Positions 52,958-61,871 of a DNA stretch of 64,000 nucleotides are shown one piece after another. Both the position numbers and the translations under genes were made by a program. How positions within the stretch are numbered: the stretch's first letter is position 1; every line of letters begins with the position of its first letter. The DNA comes from UBA9655 sp964597045. GTDB lineage: Bacteria > Pseudomonadota > Alphaproteobacteria > UBA9655. Where the stretch lies: contig CAZQWE010000005.1 of the NCBI GenBank assembly GCA_964597045.1, positions 142,000-205,999 of the forward strand. The letters run 5' to 3'. A model generated the notes under the pieces. That model made no database searches and was not told the origin of the DNA. It worked only from the letters and a program-made list of their open reading frames with translations.

Positions 52958-55558
52958 ATGAGTTTGAGTCCTTCTTCTCAGCCGACTCAAACACCCATGA
53001 TGGTCCAATACTTGGACATAAAAGCAAAATATAAGGATTGTCTTTTATTTTACCGAATGGGTGATTTTTACGAGTTGTTTTTTGATGACGCTATTCTGGC
53101 CTCATCGGCTCTTGATATAACCCTCACCAAACGAGGAAAAGGCAAAGATGGGGAAGATATTCCCATGTGTGGTGTTCCCTATCACGCGAGTGATAATTAC
53201 CTTGTGAGACTGATTCGCCAAGGCTTTCGGGTGGCAATTTGTGAGCAAACAGAGGACGCTGCAAACCGTAAAACAAAAGGTCCGCTGACACGAGAGGTCA
53301 TTCGCGTTGTCACACCGGGAACGTTGACGGAAGAAAACCTTTTGGAAGCTGGGCAAAATAATTTTCTCACAGCCCTTGTTCCTGGGAAAAATGGGTCAAT
53401 TGGGATAGGGTCAATAGACATTTCAACGGGTGATTTTTGGGTTGAGTCTTCTCCTCAAAAGTTGCTGGAGACCGTTTTAGCGAGGCTCAGACCCGGTGAG
53501 ATCATCCTTCCTGAATCTTTTCTGAAGACACCAGAACTTTATGAGTTATTTCAAGAAATTAAGAAGAAATTAACCCCACTTCCTTCCAGTCGGTTCGACT
53601 TTGCGAACGGCCATGAAAGATTGAAGTCCGTTTACGGGATTCAAAATCTTGAAAGTTTTGGGGAATTTAAAGAAGTGGAGATTGCCGCATCAGGTGCCCT
53701 TGTCGATTATATTCGACTCACACAAATGCGGGAGATTCCTTCCCTCAGACCTCCGAGACGGCTAAAAGAAGGGGGGAGACTTGAACTTGATGCGGCAACA
53801 CGAAGGAACTTAGAGCTTCACTCATCTCTTTCTGGGACTCGGGAGGGCAGCCTTCTTTCTTGTATTGATACGACCATAACACCCATGGGCAAAAGGCTCC
53901 TTGCCCATCATCTTAGTACACCCATTACAGATTTAAAAAGACTGAGTCGACGTTTTGAGGTTCTTGACTTTCTTTATGGGAATGTCAATTTAAACAAGGC
54001 GTTAAGAGCTGTTCTCGCTTTCTGTCCGGATTTAGAAAGACCTTTGTCGAGACTGACCTGGGGCCGTGGGGGCCCACGAGATCTTGCTTCCCTCAATACG
54101 GGTCTTAAGCTTATTCCAGACATTAAAAAGATATTTAACGGTCTTGCTATTCCAGAAAGTATTAAAAGTCTTCTCGTCCATCTTGGTAGTTATGAAGAGT
54201 TGGCCGATCTTCTCTCACGGGCTCTTAGGGATGATCTTCCCCATTTGAGTCGAGACGGGGGGTTTATTCGGGAGGGGTATAATTCTACCCTAGATGAACT
54301 TTTGGCCCTCAGGCATGGGGCTAAAAGCGCTCTAGAGACCCTTCAGAAGCGATATATCTCCGAGACGGGAATTACGTCTCTTAAGGTGAAGCATAACCAT
54401 ATTATTGGCTACCATATTGAAGTCTCAAGTATGCATAGGGATCGTCTAGGTCCGGCCTTTATTCATCGCCAAACAATGGCGAGTGCTATGCGGTTTTCAA
54501 CGGCAGAGTTGAATGAACTTGAAAAGAAGATTGTGGGGGCAGAGGATCAAGCTTTATCCCTCGAGCTCAACCTTTTTCAAGAGTTGGTTGAGGCTGTACT
54601 TCAAAGAGTATCGGATATTATTCAAACAGCCCATGCCTTGGCTAAGTTTGATGTTGCGGCGAGCCATGCATTTCTTGCCCTTGAGAAAAACTACGTCAAA
54701 CCTCTTCTTGATGAAACACTTGCCTTTGAGATAGAAGGAGGTCGTCATCCCGTTGTGGAAGCCCTTCTGCCCCAAGGAACTTCGTTCATTCCTAACGATT
54801 GTGCTTTAAAGGGCTTATGGCTTCTGACGGGCCCCAACATGGCTGGTAAAAGTACGTTCCTAAGGCAAAATGCGTTAATTGCCCTTATGGCTCATATGGG
54901 CATGTATGTTCCTGCAAAAAAAGCTCACATAGGACTTATTGATCGGATCTTTAGTCGTGTGGGTGCTTCTGATGATCTGGCAAGAGGTCGGTCAACTTTT
55001 ATGGTGGAGATGACAGAAACAGCCACCATATTAAATCAAGCGACACCGAGGAGCTTTGTCATTCTCGATGAACTGGGGCGAGGGACCGCAACCTTTGATG
55101 GACTTTCACTCGCCTGGGCCTGCATTGAACACTTAATCCATATTAATGGGTGCAGAACTTTGTTTGCGACTCATTATCATGAATTAACTTCTCTTGAAGC
55201 AACCCTTGAAGAGGTAAGTTGTCATACGGTGAAAATTCGTGAGTGGGAAGATAATATTATTTTCCTTCATGAGGTGGTCCCAGGCACTGCAGACAAATCT
55301 TACGGTATCCATGTGGGTAAGCTCGCGGGTCTTCCTTCTTGTGTTGTCTCACGTGCAGAAGACGTTTTGAAAACCCTCGAGAATACGAAGCCGAAACCCA
55401 AGCTTGCAGCCCAACCTTTACCTCTTTTTGTTGAGGCGTACAAAGCCCCTACGCCTTTAGAGAAAGCAATTGAGGCCTTAAATCCGGATGATTTCTCACC
55501 CAAGGAAGCACTGGAAAAACTCTATGTTTTGAAAAGCCTACTCAAACCCAATACTTAA
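52958..55558 (+). CDS. mutS: DNA mismatch repair protein MutS
   Basis: Recognises mismatches and recruits MutL. 866 aa, full length. The N-terminal mismatch-binding domain has YLDIKAKYKDCLLFYRMGDF with the conserved Phe-Tyr-Glu (GDFYELF). The ATPase domain has Walker A GPNMAGKSTFLRQ near residue 625, Walker B VILDELGRGTATFDG (most family members have Ser where this has the first Ala after GT), and FATHYHELTSLE. It starts 5 bases after the preceding stop codon. Confidence 0.98.
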   Translation: MSLSPSSQPTQTPMMVQYLDIKAKYKDCLLFYRMGDFYELFFDDAILASSALDITLTKRGKGKDGEDIPMCGVPYHASDNYLVRLIRQGFRVAICEQTEDAANRKTKGPLTREVIRVVTPGTLTEENLLEAGQNNFLTALVPGKNGSIGIGSIDISTGDFWVESSPQKLLETVLARLRPGEIILPESFLKTPELYELFQEIKKKLTPLPSSRFDFANGHERLKSVYGIQNLESFGEFKEVEIAASGALVDYIRLTQMREIPSLRPPRRLKEGGRLELDAATRRNLELHSSLSGTREGSLLSCIDTTITPMGKRLLAHHLSTPITDLKRLSRRFEVLDFLYGNVNLNKALRAVLAFCPDLERPLSRLTWGRGGPRDLASLNTGLKLIPDIKKIFNGLAIPESIKSLLVHLGSYEELADLLSRALRDDLPHLSRDGGFIREGYNSTLDELLALRHGAKSALETLQKRYISETGITSLKVKHNHIIGYHIEVSSMHRDRLGPAFIHRQTMASAMRFSTAELNELEKKIVGAEDQALSLELNLFQELVEAVLQRVSDIIQTAHALAKFDVAASHAFLALEKNYVKPLLDETLAFEIEGGRHPVVEALLPQGTSFIPNDCALKGLWLLTGPNMAGKSTFLRQNALIALMAHMGMYVPAKKAHIGLIDRIFSRVGASDDLARGRSTFMVEMTETATILNQATPRSFVILDELGRGTATFDGLSLAWACIEHLIHINGCRTLFATHYHELTSLEATLEEVSCHTVKIREWEDNIIFLHEVVPGTADKSYGIHVGKLAGLPSCVVSRAEDVLKTLENTKPKPKLAAQPLPLFVEAYKAPTPLEKAIEALNPDDFSPKEALEKLYVLKSLLKPNT

Positions 55559-55664
55559 CAGAAGATTCTATCAAAGAACATATACAGAAACATGTCTTGA
55601 GATAAACGATTTCCAATGGCAAATGCAGCACGCCGTGGAGGATTTTCTTCTCCAGGAGGTTTGT

Positions 55665-55838
55665 TCAGCTCTCAATAGGCCACAGCATTGAAAATGGTAT
55701 CGCCCATAGGTTTTTACCGAAAGGAATTGGCGCAACTCCTGTATATAATACAATGCCTATGAAGGGCCGATTCTTCGTTAAATGTTCCTGAAACCATTTC
55801 AGGTGCTTGAAATCATCGCCTGTTACCGTTGAGGAGGC
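55665..55838 (-). pseudogene. C-terminal remnant of a DUF4143-domain ATPase gene
   Basis: The 410-base gap between mutS and truA holds a 59-codon frame encoding SSTVTGDDFKHLKWFQEHLT, then FIGIVLYTGVAPIPFG and KNLWAIPFSMLWPIES. This is the conserved C-terminal end of DUF4143-type AAA ATPases (K-A-S-x-T-V-x-x-x-D-F...G-I-V-L-Y-T-G). The upstream part of the gene is missing; a 23-bp tandem repeat begins exactly where homology ends. Bases 55559-55664 show nothing I can name. Confidence 0.72.
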
Positions 55839-55839
55839 T

Positions 55840-55908
55840 GTCATCCGCGTTTTTCCTATTTTGTCATCCGCATTTTTCCTATTTCTATATTCGCATTTTT
55901 CCTAGTGG
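55840..55908. repeat. Tandem repeat, three 23-bp units
   Basis: Units GTCATCCGCGTTTTTCCTAT+TTT (55840-55862), GTCATCCGCATTTTTCCTAT+TTC (55863-55885) and a diverged TATATTCGCATTTTTCCTAG+TGG (55886-55908). A further single diverged copy, GTCATCGTATTTTTCCTAAA+TTC, lies at 58190-58212 after def. Confidence 0.8.
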
Positions 55909-55967
55909 TCTTCAGAAATGGGCTTTGACAGTTACTTTCTTAAAGTATTACGAGTTTTTCGACATGC

Positions 55968-56708
55968 TTACACAAACCCAACAGCCGTTAGGTACAAACC
56001 GGACGGTGTAACCGTAGGTCCTGCAAGTCGTCTATCACGTCCTTCCAGAATTTCTTTAACTTTCCCGGGCTCCCAAGCTCCTTCTCCCACACGTTTCAGA
56101 GTTCCGACCATATTGCGGACTTGATGATGAAGAAATGAACGAGCTCGAGCTTTAATAATAATGAACTCATGGTGTTTTAGAATACTCAATTCATCAAGGG
56201 TTTTAAGGGGAGTTGATGATTGACATTGACTATCCCGAAATGAGGTAAAGTCATGGTGACCAATAAGGTGGTTCGCGGCTTCCTGCATAGCCTCACAGTC
56301 TAACGGATGGGCAATCCATAAAACCCGATTTACGTCAAGAGCAGGGGGAGATCTACGATTCAAAATTCTATATTCGTATGATCTTGACGTCGCAGAAAAA
56401 CGAGCATGAAAGTCCTCATCAACTTCTTCAACGGCTAAGATTGAAATAGGAACCGTTTTCAAACGCTTATTCAGGGCGCCTTGAACTTTTAAGGGTGTGT
56501 ACGTTTTCGTTGTATCAAAGTGAGCGACTTGTCCTTTTGCATGAACACCAGCATCTGTACGCCCGCTTCCCCATATGGTTATTTTTTCCTGAAGAAAATC
56601 CGCGCTTACTTCTTCAAGAGTTTGTTGAATTGTGGGAACACCTTCTTGCCTTTGCCACCCTGAATAAGGTGTTCCATCATATTCGATGGTAAGTTTAAAC
56701 CGCGGCAT
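55968..56708 (-). CDS. truA: tRNA pseudouridine(38-40) synthase
   Basis: Converts uridines 38-40 of tRNA anticodon stems to pseudouridine. 246 aa. Motifs: LTIEYDGTPYSGWQRQ at the N-terminus, GSGRTDAGVHAKGQVAHFD with catalytic Asp near residue 51, FHARFSATSRSYEYRILN and FLHHQVRNMVGTL. It overlaps fmt by 14 bases and is the last gene of def-fmt-truA, a common alphaproteobacterial order. Confidence 0.97.
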   Translation of the reverse strand: MPRFKLTIEYDGTPYSGWQRQEGVPTIQQTLEEVSADFLQEKITIWGSGRTDAGVHAKGQVAHFDTTKTYTPLKVQGALNKRLKTVPISILAVEEVDEDFHARFSATSRSYEYRILNRRSPPALDVNRVLWIAHPLDCEAMQEAANHLIGHHDFTSFRDSQCQSSTPLKTLDELSILKHHEFIIIKARARSFLHHQVRNMVGTLKRVGEGAWEPGKVKEILEGRDRRLAGPTVTPSGLYLTAVGFV

Positions 56709-57639
56709 TCATCAGGTCCTGAGAGGGGAACTCATACCCTCTTAAGAATTCATCAGCAGGAAGAGGGGATTTACCAATTTTTTGAACCCTTAAAAGGCGT
56801 AAAGCATTGTTGCCACAGGCAATGGTTAGGTGAGAGTCTAATATTTTTCCTGGGCTTTCAGGAGAAGACAAGGAAATAACTTCGGCATCCAAAACTTTGA
56901 TGCGATCTTCCCCAACGGAAAACCAGGTTCCAGGCCAAGGATTAAGTGCCCTTACCTTTCGATCCAGAACCTCCGCAGGTAAATTCCAGTCGAGTTGTCC
57001 TTCGCTTTTATCAAGTTTGATGGCATAGGTTACACCGTCTCTTGGCTGAGGAGTGATTTTGAGTTTGTTTTCAAGATAGTCCGGGAGAGATTTTAAGAGT
57101 AACTTATTTGCAAGTTCAATTAAATCCTCTTGAAGTTTAGGGGTTGTTATGCGGGTTGATAGTTCGATCCTCTCTTGAATGATAATATCTCCCGTATCTA
57201 AACCCTCATCCATTTTAATGAGTGTAATGCCCGTTTCCCTATCCCCTTCAAGAATAGCTCTTTGAATGGGGGCAGCTCCTCTCCACCTTGGAAGAAGTGA
57301 GGTATGGATATTGACACAACCTTTCTTTGGAGTCTCAAGGATAGGTTTTGGAAGGATAAGGCCATAGGCGGCTACGATAGCGATATCAAGCTTTAGATTG
57401 CGCCACGTTTGTTGCTCTTCTTCATTCTTAAGAGTATTCGGCGTATAAACGGTTATTCCATGTGCTTGAGCAAAAACATGAACAGGACTTGGTGTTATTT
57501 TATAACCTCTTCCCACAGGTCTGGGAGGTTGGGTATAGACAGCCACAACATTGTAGTTTGCCTTCAGAAGGGCTTCTAAGATATGAACAGAAAAATCAGG
57601 TGTTCCCATAAAAGCGACGCGGGTTTCTTGTGATTTCAT
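56695..57639 (-). CDS. fmt: Methionyl-tRNA formyltransferase
   Basis: Formylates initiator Met-tRNA using 10-formyltetrahydrofolate. 314 aa. FMGTPDFSVHILEALL at the N-terminus, the catalytic NIHTSLLPRWRGAAPIQRAI near residue 107 and GVTLIKMDEGLDTGDI-type segment (TGITLIKMDEGLDTGDII) are all present, as is the C-terminal tRNA-binding domain (ALNPWPGTWF). It overlaps def by four bases (ATGA). Confidence 0.97.
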   Translation of the reverse strand: MKSQETRVAFMGTPDFSVHILEALLKANYNVVAVYTQPPRPVGRGYKITPSPVHVFAQAHGITVYTPNTLKNEEEQQTWRNLKLDIAIVAAYGLILPKPILETPKKGCVNIHTSLLPRWRGAAPIQRAILEGDRETGITLIKMDEGLDTGDIIIQERIELSTRITTPKLQEDLIELANKLLLKSLPDYLENKLKITPQPRDGVTYAIKLDKSEGQLDWNLPAEVLDRKVRALNPWPGTWFSVGEDRIKVLDAEVISLSSPESPGKILDSHLTIACGNNALRLLRVQKIGKSPLPADEFLRGYEFPSQDLMNAAV

Positions 57640-58157
57640 AAACGACCTTTTTTTCTGTTCTCTTTGTAAAGTTTTTGTAAGACAATACTCCGTTTGAGCG
57701 CGGAGAGGTGATCGATAAATAATGTTCCATTCAGGTGATCAACTTCATGTTGAATACAAAAGGCAAGAAGCCCCCTTGGATTCAGTTCCTGCTTCTTATT
57801 GTTTTCGTCAAGGTAAGTCACTTTAATTTCATGAGATCTTGTCACGTTCACAAATTGATCAGGAATGGAAAGGCAACCATCTTTCATTGTAAAAGGTGTG
57901 GAGGAGATGCTCTCAATTTGAGGATTGGCCATCATGAGGGGTTTGAAGAAAACTCCATCTCTTTCACCTAAATCCAAGACTAAAACACGTTTTTTAATTC
58001 CGACCTGGATAGCGGCAAGTCCCACCCCATCATGGTCGTACATTGTTTCTCTCAGATTATCCATTAACTTTCGGACTTCAGAATCAACTTTATCAACAGG
58101 TAAAGCAACGTCACTTAGTCTTGGATCCGGTGCTATAAGAACATCCATTACAGCCAT
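57636..58157 (-). CDS. def: Peptide deformylase
   Basis: Removes the N-formyl group from new proteins. 173 aa. Motif 1 is GVGLAAIQVG, motif 2 is DGCLSIP where most enzymes have EGCLS, and motif 3 is QHEVDHLNG with the catalytic Glu and two metal His. The metal Cys is kept, so activity is expected despite the Glu-to-Asp change. First gene of def-fmt-truA. The gap after it towards hldE (58158-58305) lies upstream of the operon and holds a lone copy of the 23-bp repeat. Confidence 0.95.
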   Translation of the reverse strand: MAVMDVLIAPDPRLSDVALPVDKVDSEVRKLMDNLRETMYDHDGVGLAAIQVGIKKRVLVLDLGERDGVFFKPLMMANPQIESISSTPFTMKDGCLSIPDQFVNVTRSHEIKVTYLDENNKKQELNPRGLLAFCIQHEVDHLNGTLFIDHLSALKRSIVLQKLYKENRKKGRL

Positions 58158-58305
58158 TTTAAATCATCCGGCACTTAGATGTGTGACATGTCATCGTATT
58201 TTTCCTAAATTCAACGCTTTGCAGTTAGGATGATGTCACCTTTCCAACTCCAACAAATTTTTTAGTAATTTAAACAATAAAGAAAATACATGCAATAGTA
58301 ATATC

Positions 58306-59754
58306 TTATCCCATCTTCTTCACGAGATTTGTTGTGCTTTGCCCCTCAACGAGGTCAATGAGTGCAACTTCTCCCCCGTAGCTTTGTACAAATGTGGCTC
58401 CTACAACATTATCAATTGTATAATCTGCACCTTTGACAAGGACGTCAGGTCTCAAAGCTTTGATAAGTTCAAGAGGGGTATCTTCATCAAAGAGAACAAT
58501 CATATCAATGCTTTCAAGGGATGAGAGAACAAAAGCACGAGCCATCTCATGCTGAAGAGGTCGTGTTGGTCCTTTTAAGCGTTGAACAGAGGCGTCCGTA
58601 TTCAGCCCTAAAATAAGTCGATCACCCCTCTTTTTTGCTTTGGCAAGAAGGGAAATATGTCCAGGGTGGAGCAAATCGAAACAGCCATTCGTGAAAACAC
58701 ACCGCCTCCCCAGGGCCTTCCATTTTGATATTTTTTCTTGAGCTTTTGTTAATGAGACAATCTTATCTTCATGGCTTTTTAGGTCTTGAAGCTGAAGAGA
58801 ACTCAATAGCTCATCTTTATGAACGACCGCTGTTCCAATTTTAGCAACAACCAGACCGGCGGCCGTATTGGCAAGATGCATCGCAACGGAAAGATCGGCT
58901 TTAGCTGCAAGAGATGCAGCTAGGGTTGCAATAACAGTATCACCTGCTCCTGATACATCAAAGACTTCTAATGCCTTTGTTGGCAAGTGTTCGACTTGCC
59001 CTGATGACTTAATGAGAGTCATACCTTCCTGACCTCGGGTCACAATCATAGAGTCAAGATGACAGGTTTTGATAATTTGAAGCGCAGCATTTACAACTTC
59101 TTCATCTGTTTTTGTCTCTGATTGTGTCGCAATTGCGAGTTCTCCACGATTAGGAGTTAAAAGTGTTGCTCCCTTATACCGAGAAAAATCATTCCCTTTT
59201 GGATCAATGAGAATGGGGATTCTGGCAAAATTGGCCTCATTAATAATTTTTCTTAATATCTCTGGAGAAAAAATACCTTTTGCATAATCTGAGAGAATAA
59301 TCAAATCATGATCTTTGAGATTCTCCTTAATGAGAGTTACAAATTTTTCGGCAAGATGATCTGATAAAGGCCTAATTTCTTCTCGATCGGTTCGTAAGAT
59401 TTGCTGGTTTGCAGCAATGAATCGAGTCTTGGTTGTTGTCACCCTTTTCTCATCAACAAGGATATGGGATTTTACTTTAGAGGATGTATTGATGAGATGC
59501 TGAATGATTTTTCCTTCATCATCATTGCCCACGACGGAAATAAAAGTGACTGAACTTTCGAGGGCTTCAAGGTTTCTCACTACATTGCCTGCACCTCCCA
59601 ATACAGATATTTCATCATTTGTATGAAGAACAGGGACGGGAGCTTCAGGTGAAATTCGAGATATGGATCCTCTTATAAATTTATCCAACATAACATCACC
59701 AGCACAAAGGATGCGACAGGCAGAAAACTCTTCGATAAATTGGTATTCATTCAT
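58306..59754 (-). CDS. hldE: Bifunctional heptose 7-phosphate kinase / heptose 1-phosphate adenylyltransferase
   Basis: Two steps of ADP-heptose synthesis for the LPS core. 482 aa. The N-terminal ribokinase-type domain has GGAGNVVRNLEALES and the anion-hole motif VFDVSGAGDTVIA near residue 265. The C-terminal nucleotidyltransferase domain has VFTNGCFDLLHPGHISLL near 350 and RPDVLVKGADYT. Both domains are complete. It starts inside the stop of gmhA (TAATG), so the two are coupled. The middle-step phosphatase gmhB is at 62730. Confidence 0.97.
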   Translation of the reverse strand: MNEYQFIEEFSACRILCAGDVMLDKFIRGSISRISPEAPVPVLHTNDEISVLGGAGNVVRNLEALESSVTFISVVGNDDEGKIIQHLINTSSKVKSHILVDEKRVTTTKTRFIAANQQILRTDREEIRPLSDHLAEKFVTLIKENLKDHDLIILSDYAKGIFSPEILRKIINEANFARIPILIDPKGNDFSRYKGATLLTPNRGELAIATQSETKTDEEVVNAALQIIKTCHLDSMIVTRGQEGMTLIKSSGQVEHLPTKALEVFDVSGAGDTVIATLAASLAAKADLSVAMHLANTAAGLVVAKIGTAVVHKDELLSSLQLQDLKSHEDKIVSLTKAQEKISKWKALGRRCVFTNGCFDLLHPGHISLLAKAKKRGDRLILGLNTDASVQRLKGPTRPLQHEMARAFVLSSLESIDMIVLFDEDTPLELIKALRPDVLVKGADYTIDNVVGATFVQSYGGEVALIDLVEGQSTTNLVKKMG

Positions 59755-60359
59755 TAGATGAGTCCTAATTTGTGTTCAATCGCACCACAGAACATTTGTC
59801 CCAGAGTAATATGCATCTCTTGAATACGGGATACGGTATGTGATGGGATCTTGATTAAAACATCAGTCAGAGGAGGAAGTTGCCCACCTGACCTTCCTGT
59901 AAGACCGACAGTCATCAGTCCCATTTGTTTTGCGGTCTCGAAAGCTTTAATAACGTTTGGACTCTTTCCAGAGGTTGATATTCCTATGGCAATGTCTCCT
60001 GGATTTCCTAAAGCTTCGATTTGTCTTGAAAAGAGATATTCAAAACCAAAGTCATTTCCTATAGCGGTGAGAGCGGATGTATCCGTCGTCAGAGCCAAGG
60101 CAGGGATGGCTTGGCGATTCGACTTAAAACGTACTGTCAGTTCTGTTGCTAAATGCTGGGCATCTGCAGCACTTCCCCCATTTCCAAAAAATAAAAGCTT
60201 TCCTTTATTTTGCAAAGCCTCTGAGGAGATAGTCACCCATGCTTCAAATTGGTTATACATTTCATCGTAAGTGTCGCTTGCGACATGAATATGTTCGAGC
60301 CATTCATCCTTGTAGTATGAAGCTAAATCAAATGTAGATGCGAGGGCTGGATTTAACAT
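59754..60359 (-). CDS. gmhA: Sedoheptulose 7-phosphate isomerase
   Basis: First step of ADP-heptose synthesis, making D-glycero-D-manno-heptose 7-phosphate. 201 aa SIS-domain protein: LLFFGNGGSAADAQHLATEL near residue 55, ALTTDTSALTAIGNDFGFE, and ISTSGKSPNVIKAFETAK. The C-terminal EMHITLGQMFCGAIEHKLG holds conserved His and Glu. Immediately upstream of hldE and 4 bases after the zinc-ribbon gene, so the three form an operon. Confidence 0.96.
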   Translation of the reverse strand: MLNPALASTFDLASYYKDEWLEHIHVASDTYDEMYNQFEAWVTISSEALQNKGKLLFFGNGGSAADAQHLATELTVRFKSNRQAIPALALTTDTSALTAIGNDFGFEYLFSRQIEALGNPGDIAIGISTSGKSPNVIKAFETAKQMGLMTVGLTGRSGGQLPPLTDVLIKIPSHTVSRIQEMHITLGQMFCGAIEHKLGLI

Positions 60360-60362
60360 TGT

Positions 60363-61019
60363 TTAAAACTCAATAGATACATGTGTTATTCCTTCACTAA
60401 CAGGTCGAGCCGTTGTTTCAAAATGGATTTGTTCTCCAGGAAGCAGTGAGCTTTCTGATAGACGGTGATACCATTCCTCAAGGATGCACCCTTTATCTTT
60501 AAGATTTCCCTTGCAAAGAGGATGGGTAGGATTTCCCAGAACTGTTATTTTAAGAGTCGGGATGTGACGTACGCGGTTTGATGTATTTTGCAGATCTCCT
60601 GAAACGTGTATGACCTTTTGATCTCCTTCATAACCAAACTGAGTGTTCGTGTTAGAAATAGAAATATCAGAACCAGCAAGATTTACAGGGAGCCCTAAAA
60701 GGTCATAATACCTCTCAAGGGAAGGAAAAGAGGGCACAATTTGATGTCGACCCATGATCAGAAAGATGATGAATACAATGATCAGTCCAAGAGTCAATAA
60801 AAATAGTTTTCGAGAAGAGTGTTCTTTGGGGTGGGGAAATGCAATGCTCGCATCTCGAGAAACACCTGCTAAGGGTAGGGTTGTTTGATAGGAGCATTCT
60901 TCCTTTTTTTGACGCCAAATATGTTGGCAGGTTATACAACGAACTTGTCTACCGTCTTTAAAGAGGAGAGCATCATCGAGCATGTACCTTTTTGCGCAGT
61001 TGGGACATGTCACAATCAT
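60363..61019 (-). CDS. Zinc-ribbon membrane protein (MJ0042-type finger, DUF3426-like)
   Basis: 218 aa. From MIVTCPNCAKRYMLDDALLF the first 40 residues form a zinc ribbon with CPNC and RCITC. A single membrane helix (LFLLTLGLIIVFIIFLIMG, about residues 90-110) separates it from a periplasmic DUF3426-like domain (VSGDLQNTSNRVRHIPTLKI). The start Met at 61019 matches the family; the longer frame upstream is not supported. The family is common in alphaproteobacteria next to ftsE/ftsX, which diverge here. Exact role unknown. Confidence 0.88.
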   Translation of the reverse strand: MIVTCPNCAKRYMLDDALLFKDGRQVRCITCQHIWRQKKEECSYQTTLPLAGVSRDASIAFPHPKEHSSRKLFLLTLGLIIVFIIFLIMGRHQIVPSFPSLERYYDLLGLPVNLAGSDISISNTNTQFGYEGDQKVIHVSGDLQNTSNRVRHIPTLKITVLGNPTHPLCKGNLKDKGCILEEWYHRLSESSLLPGEQIHFETTARPVSEGITHVSIEF

Positions 61020-61178
61020 GACTAATACTATTCCTATTCTATGGTTATGATCTTGTGTCCTTATATTCGGTTTGGATAAATCTCGCAAGGTTCTAAGTTG
61101 AACACTTTCTTATAGACCCTCGGTACAAAGAAATGCTAATTATTGTAACACTCTTAAGTCGTTACAAAGGATAAAATT

Positions 61179-61871
61179 GTGGCAGAAATCATTGCACAAC
61201 TTGAAGGTGTAGGCCACCAATATGAGGGTGGAGCTGAACTTTTGAAAGGGGTCAACTTTGATCTCAAAGAAGGATCGTTCCATTTTTTGACAGGCCCCAG
61301 TGGCTCTGGAAAAACTTCGCTTTTGCGTATGCTATACCTAGGTCTTAAACCAACGTGGGGGAGTATTCGACTCTTTGGTGAAGATCCAATGATGATGAGC
61401 CCCCGGGTGCTACCCCTTTTGAGACAAAAAATTGGTGTTGTTTTTCAAGAATTTAAGTTGCTTGATCATATGACTGTGGTTGACAATGTTTCCCTTCCTT
61501 TGCGTGTTCGTGGCACGGAAACAAGACAAGCCCAAAAGCAAGCGGGGGAACTTCTTGATTGGGTAGGGCTTTCTGATTGTCACCGGGTTTTCCCACCGAT
61601 TTTATCTGGGGGACAAAAGCAACGGGTGGCTATCGCAAGAGCTGTCATTACAAGGCCCCAACTTCTCCTTGCTGATGAGCCAACCGGTAATGTTGATGAT
61701 GAAATGGCCATTAAGCTTTTGCATCTCTTTGAAGAATTAAACAAAATGGGGACAGCCGTTTTAATTGCAACCCATAACCGATTGCTTCTTGAAAGCTCAT
61801 CATTTCCTCAGCTTGTTATTAGAGGGGGAACCATTCATAATAAACCGTCACGGAAGATTAACTATGCATAA
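61179..61871 (+). CDS. ftsE: Cell division ATP-binding protein FtsE
   Basis: ATPase of the FtsEX complex, which controls peptidoglycan hydrolases at the division site. 230 aa. Walker A GPSGSGKTSLLRM near residue 40, Q-loop VVFQEFKLLDHMTVVDNV, signature LSGGQKQRVAIARAV and Walker B LLLADEPTGNVD. GTG start with AAAGGA upstream. It overlaps ftsX by 8 bases and starts a run of five tightly packed genes to the window end. Confidence 0.96.
   Translation: MAEIIAQLEGVGHQYEGGAELLKGVNFDLKEGSFHFLTGPSGSGKTSLLRMLYLGLKPTWGSIRLFGEDPMMMSPRVLPLLRQKIGVVFQEFKLLDHMTVVDNVSLPLRVRGTETRQAQKQAGELLDWVGLSDCHRVFPPILSGGQKQRVAIARAVITRPQLLLADEPTGNVDDEMAIKLLHLFEELNKMGTAVLIATHNRLLLESSSFPQLVIRGGTIHNKPSRKINYA

Noticed and set aside
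55840..55908. A short CRISPR array
   Set aside because: The 23-bp units are contiguous with no unique spacers; this is a plain tandem repeat.
59851..60270. A 139-codon frame antisense to gmhA
   Set aside because: Shadow of a conserved SIS-domain gene.
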